Part shown: positions 62,865 through 64,000 of the stretch, piece by piece
Layout: each line of letters starts with the position of its first letter
Position numbering within the stretch: the stretch's first letter is position 1
NCBI GenBank assembly: GCA_030835305.1
Contig: JAURPJ010000095.1
Span: 17,724-81,723 of the forward strand
Source: Verrucomicrobiota bacterium
GTDB taxonomy: Bacteria > Verrucomicrobiota > Verrucomicrobiia > Verrucomicrobiales > Akkermansiaceae
Length of the DNA stretch: 64,000 bases
Reading direction: 5' to 3'
Program-made: the position numbers and the translations under genes
The notes under the pieces: model-generated
Seen by the model: only the letters and a program-made list of their open reading frames with translations
The model's database searches: none
What the model was told of the DNA's origin: nothing

Positions 62865-64000
62865 ATGCCCACCTTCACCATCATCGCGGCATTTGCCCTC
62901 CTCGCCTCATCGACCTTTGCCTCAAAACTCTCCTTCCTAACCGACTCTCCCCTTTCCCTCGCCCACCTGCACGACAGCCACCAACTGGTCCTCACTGCGG
63001 AAGATCGAACTCCAACCGACCTCACCCACACCGCAACCTACACCAGCGACCCTCCCAACGTCATTGCAATCTCCGACACCGGACTCATCACTGTCCTCGC
63101 GCCGGGTGAAACCACCCTCACCGCCACCCATGGCGAGCTCAGCACCTCAAATGCAGTCAAGGTCACCTCGGCCGAAGCCGCTCCCATTTCGTTCACCAAC
63201 GACTTCGTCCCCATCCTCTCCAAATACGGTTGCAATGGCGGAGGCTGCCACGGAAAAGCCGACGGCCAAAACGGTTTCAAGCTTTCCCTCTTCGGCTATG
63301 AACCCTGGAACGATTACGATTACCTCGTTCGTGATTCCCGCGGTCGCCGCATCTTCCGTGCAGCGCCGGAACACTCGCTCATCCTCCTCAAAGCAACTGG
63401 AGAAATCCCCCACCAGGGAGGATCCCGTTTAAAAAAAGGCTCTGCCGACTACCAAACCATCGTCCGCTGGATCAAACAGGGACTCCCAAACGACCCCAAG
63501 GAGTTCCCAAAAGCCACCTCGATCTCAGTTCAACCCAAGGAACGTCTGACCCAGGCGCACGCAAAACAACAACTTCGCGTCACCGCCCATTTCTCGGACA
63601 ACACAACACGCGACATCACCCACCTCGCGCAGTACGAATCCAACGATGAAGAACGCGCCCACGTCACCATGGCCGGTCACGTCACCATGGGCGACATTCC
63701 CGGCTCCGCTTCCATCATGATCCGCTTCCAGGAACACGTCGACGTCTTCCGCGCCATCCTCCCCCTCGGTGCACCCGTCGAAAATTTTCCGCCGGCGGCC
63801 AACTTCATCGACCAACACATCTTTTCTCAGCTCAAGACCCTCGGCCTGCCTCCGTCCGAAAACAGCGATGATGCCACCTTCCTCCGACGCGTCACCATCG
63901 ACATCGCCGGACGACTTCCCGGTATCGACGAGACCAATTCCTTCCTCTCCAACAACGCCCCCGACAAACGGGCGCGGAAAATCGAGCAGCTCCTCGCCTC
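62865..64000 (+). CDS. Ig-like/Planctomycete-cytochrome/DUF1549 protein, N-terminal part (runs off the window)
   Basis: The frame is open from the ATG at 62865 to the window edge (378 residues seen). A signal peptide (1-19) is followed by an Ig-like (BIG2) domain (about 20-105), a PSCyt-type motif CNGGGCH (Cys123, Cys128, His129) in KYGCNGGGCHGKADGQNGFKLSLFGYEP, a second Ig-like part (about 222-308), and the start of DUF1549 (FLRRVTIDIAGRLPGIDE). A DUF1553 domain is expected beyond the edge. The motif may bind heme. It follows DUF1501, with which it is commonly paired. Confidence 0.92.
   Translation, partial: MPTFTIIAAFALLASSTFASKLSFLTDSPLSLAHLHDSHQLVLTAEDRTPTDLTHTATYTSDPPNVIAISDTGLITVLAPGETTLTATHGELSTSNAVKVTSAEAAPISFTNDFVPILSKYGCNGGGCHGKADGQNGFKLSLFGYEPWNDYDYLVRDSRGRRIFRAAPEHSLILLKATGEIPHQGGSRLKKGSADYQTIVRWIKQGLPNDPKEFPKATSISVQPKERLTQAHAKQQLRVTAHFSDNTTRDITHLAQYESNDEERAHVTMAGHVTMGDIPGSASIMIRFQEHVDVFRAILPLGAPVENFPPAANFIDQHIFSQLKTLGLPPSENSDDATFLRRVTIDIAGRLPGIDETNSFLSNNAPDKRARKIEQLLA

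Noticed and set aside
1..64000. CRISPR arrays, tRNA or rRNA genes, insertion sequences, phage genes
   Set aside because: No regularly spaced direct repeats, no tRNA-like T-loop sequences in a proper context, and no transposase, integrase or phage-like products were seen on either strand.

Overview
The window comes from a member of the Verrucomicrobiota, most likely the Verrucomicrobiales. The signs are large secreted proteins with lamin-tail, CotH, TSP3-like and PEP-CTERM parts, a sulfatase, a DUF1501 / DUF1549 (Planctomycete-type cytochrome) pair, a Trx7/PDZ selenoprotein candidate, and a str-S10-spc ribosomal cluster whose gene order is bacterial but unusual in detail. Placement rests on gene families only; there is no rRNA gene, tRNA gene, CRISPR array or insertion sequence that I can see.

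Region by region. 1-2.3 kb: the end of a Bat-type von Willebrand factor A operon and a convergent secreted esterase. 2.5-14.7 kb: four large exported proteins on the plus strand, three of which are built from a shared set of modules; the fourth is a 2082-residue CotH/lamin-tail protein. 14.8-17 kb: a flavin-reductase-fold protein, two convergent DoxX-like membrane proteins, and a small Cys-rich metal-binding protein. 17.1-21.6 kb: a TPR-like protein and a giant membrane-anchored protein of unknown function. 21.7-22.2 kb: a relic of a FadL-type outer membrane protein. 22.3-25.7 kb: an orphan membrane-fusion protein, then flavin reductase-like, alpha/beta hydrolase and PEP-hydrolase-family TIM-barrel genes. 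25.9-27.1 kb: a reading frame with two in-frame UGA codons in a UxxUxxC motif, followed by a CxxCH motif and two PDZ domains. 27.1-30 kb: TspO and an arylsulfatase.

30.8-47.7 kb is one minus-strand block, read from high to low coordinates: rpsL, rpsG, fusA, rpsJ, rplC, rplD, rplW, rplB, rpsS, an exported coiled-coil protein, rplV, rpsC, rplP, rpmC, rpsQ, rplN, rplX, rplE, rpsH, rplF, rplR, rpsE, rplO, a lipoprotein, secY, adk, map. rpsN, rpmD and tuf are absent from their usual places. S3 and S5 both carry Arg-Gly-rich low-complexity extensions, and L22 has an acidic tail.

48.3-54.8 kb: a lipoprotein, an MpaB-family oxygenase, an ECF sigma factor operon (secreted protein, sigma factor, membrane partner), transketolase, and AlgH/YqgE. 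55-64 kb: a secreted DUF5060-type glycosidase candidate, a sodium/solute symporter and galactokinase, which together suggest import and use of galactose or a related sugar, then DUF1501 and the N-terminal part of a DUF1549 protein cut by the window edge.

The points most worth a second look are the double-selenocysteine candidate at 25868-27118 with its predicted SECIS hairpin, the two exported-protein genes inside the ribosomal operon, the paired RG-rich extensions of S3 and S5, and the modular secreted proteins in which the same ectodomain is joined to two different C-terminal signals.
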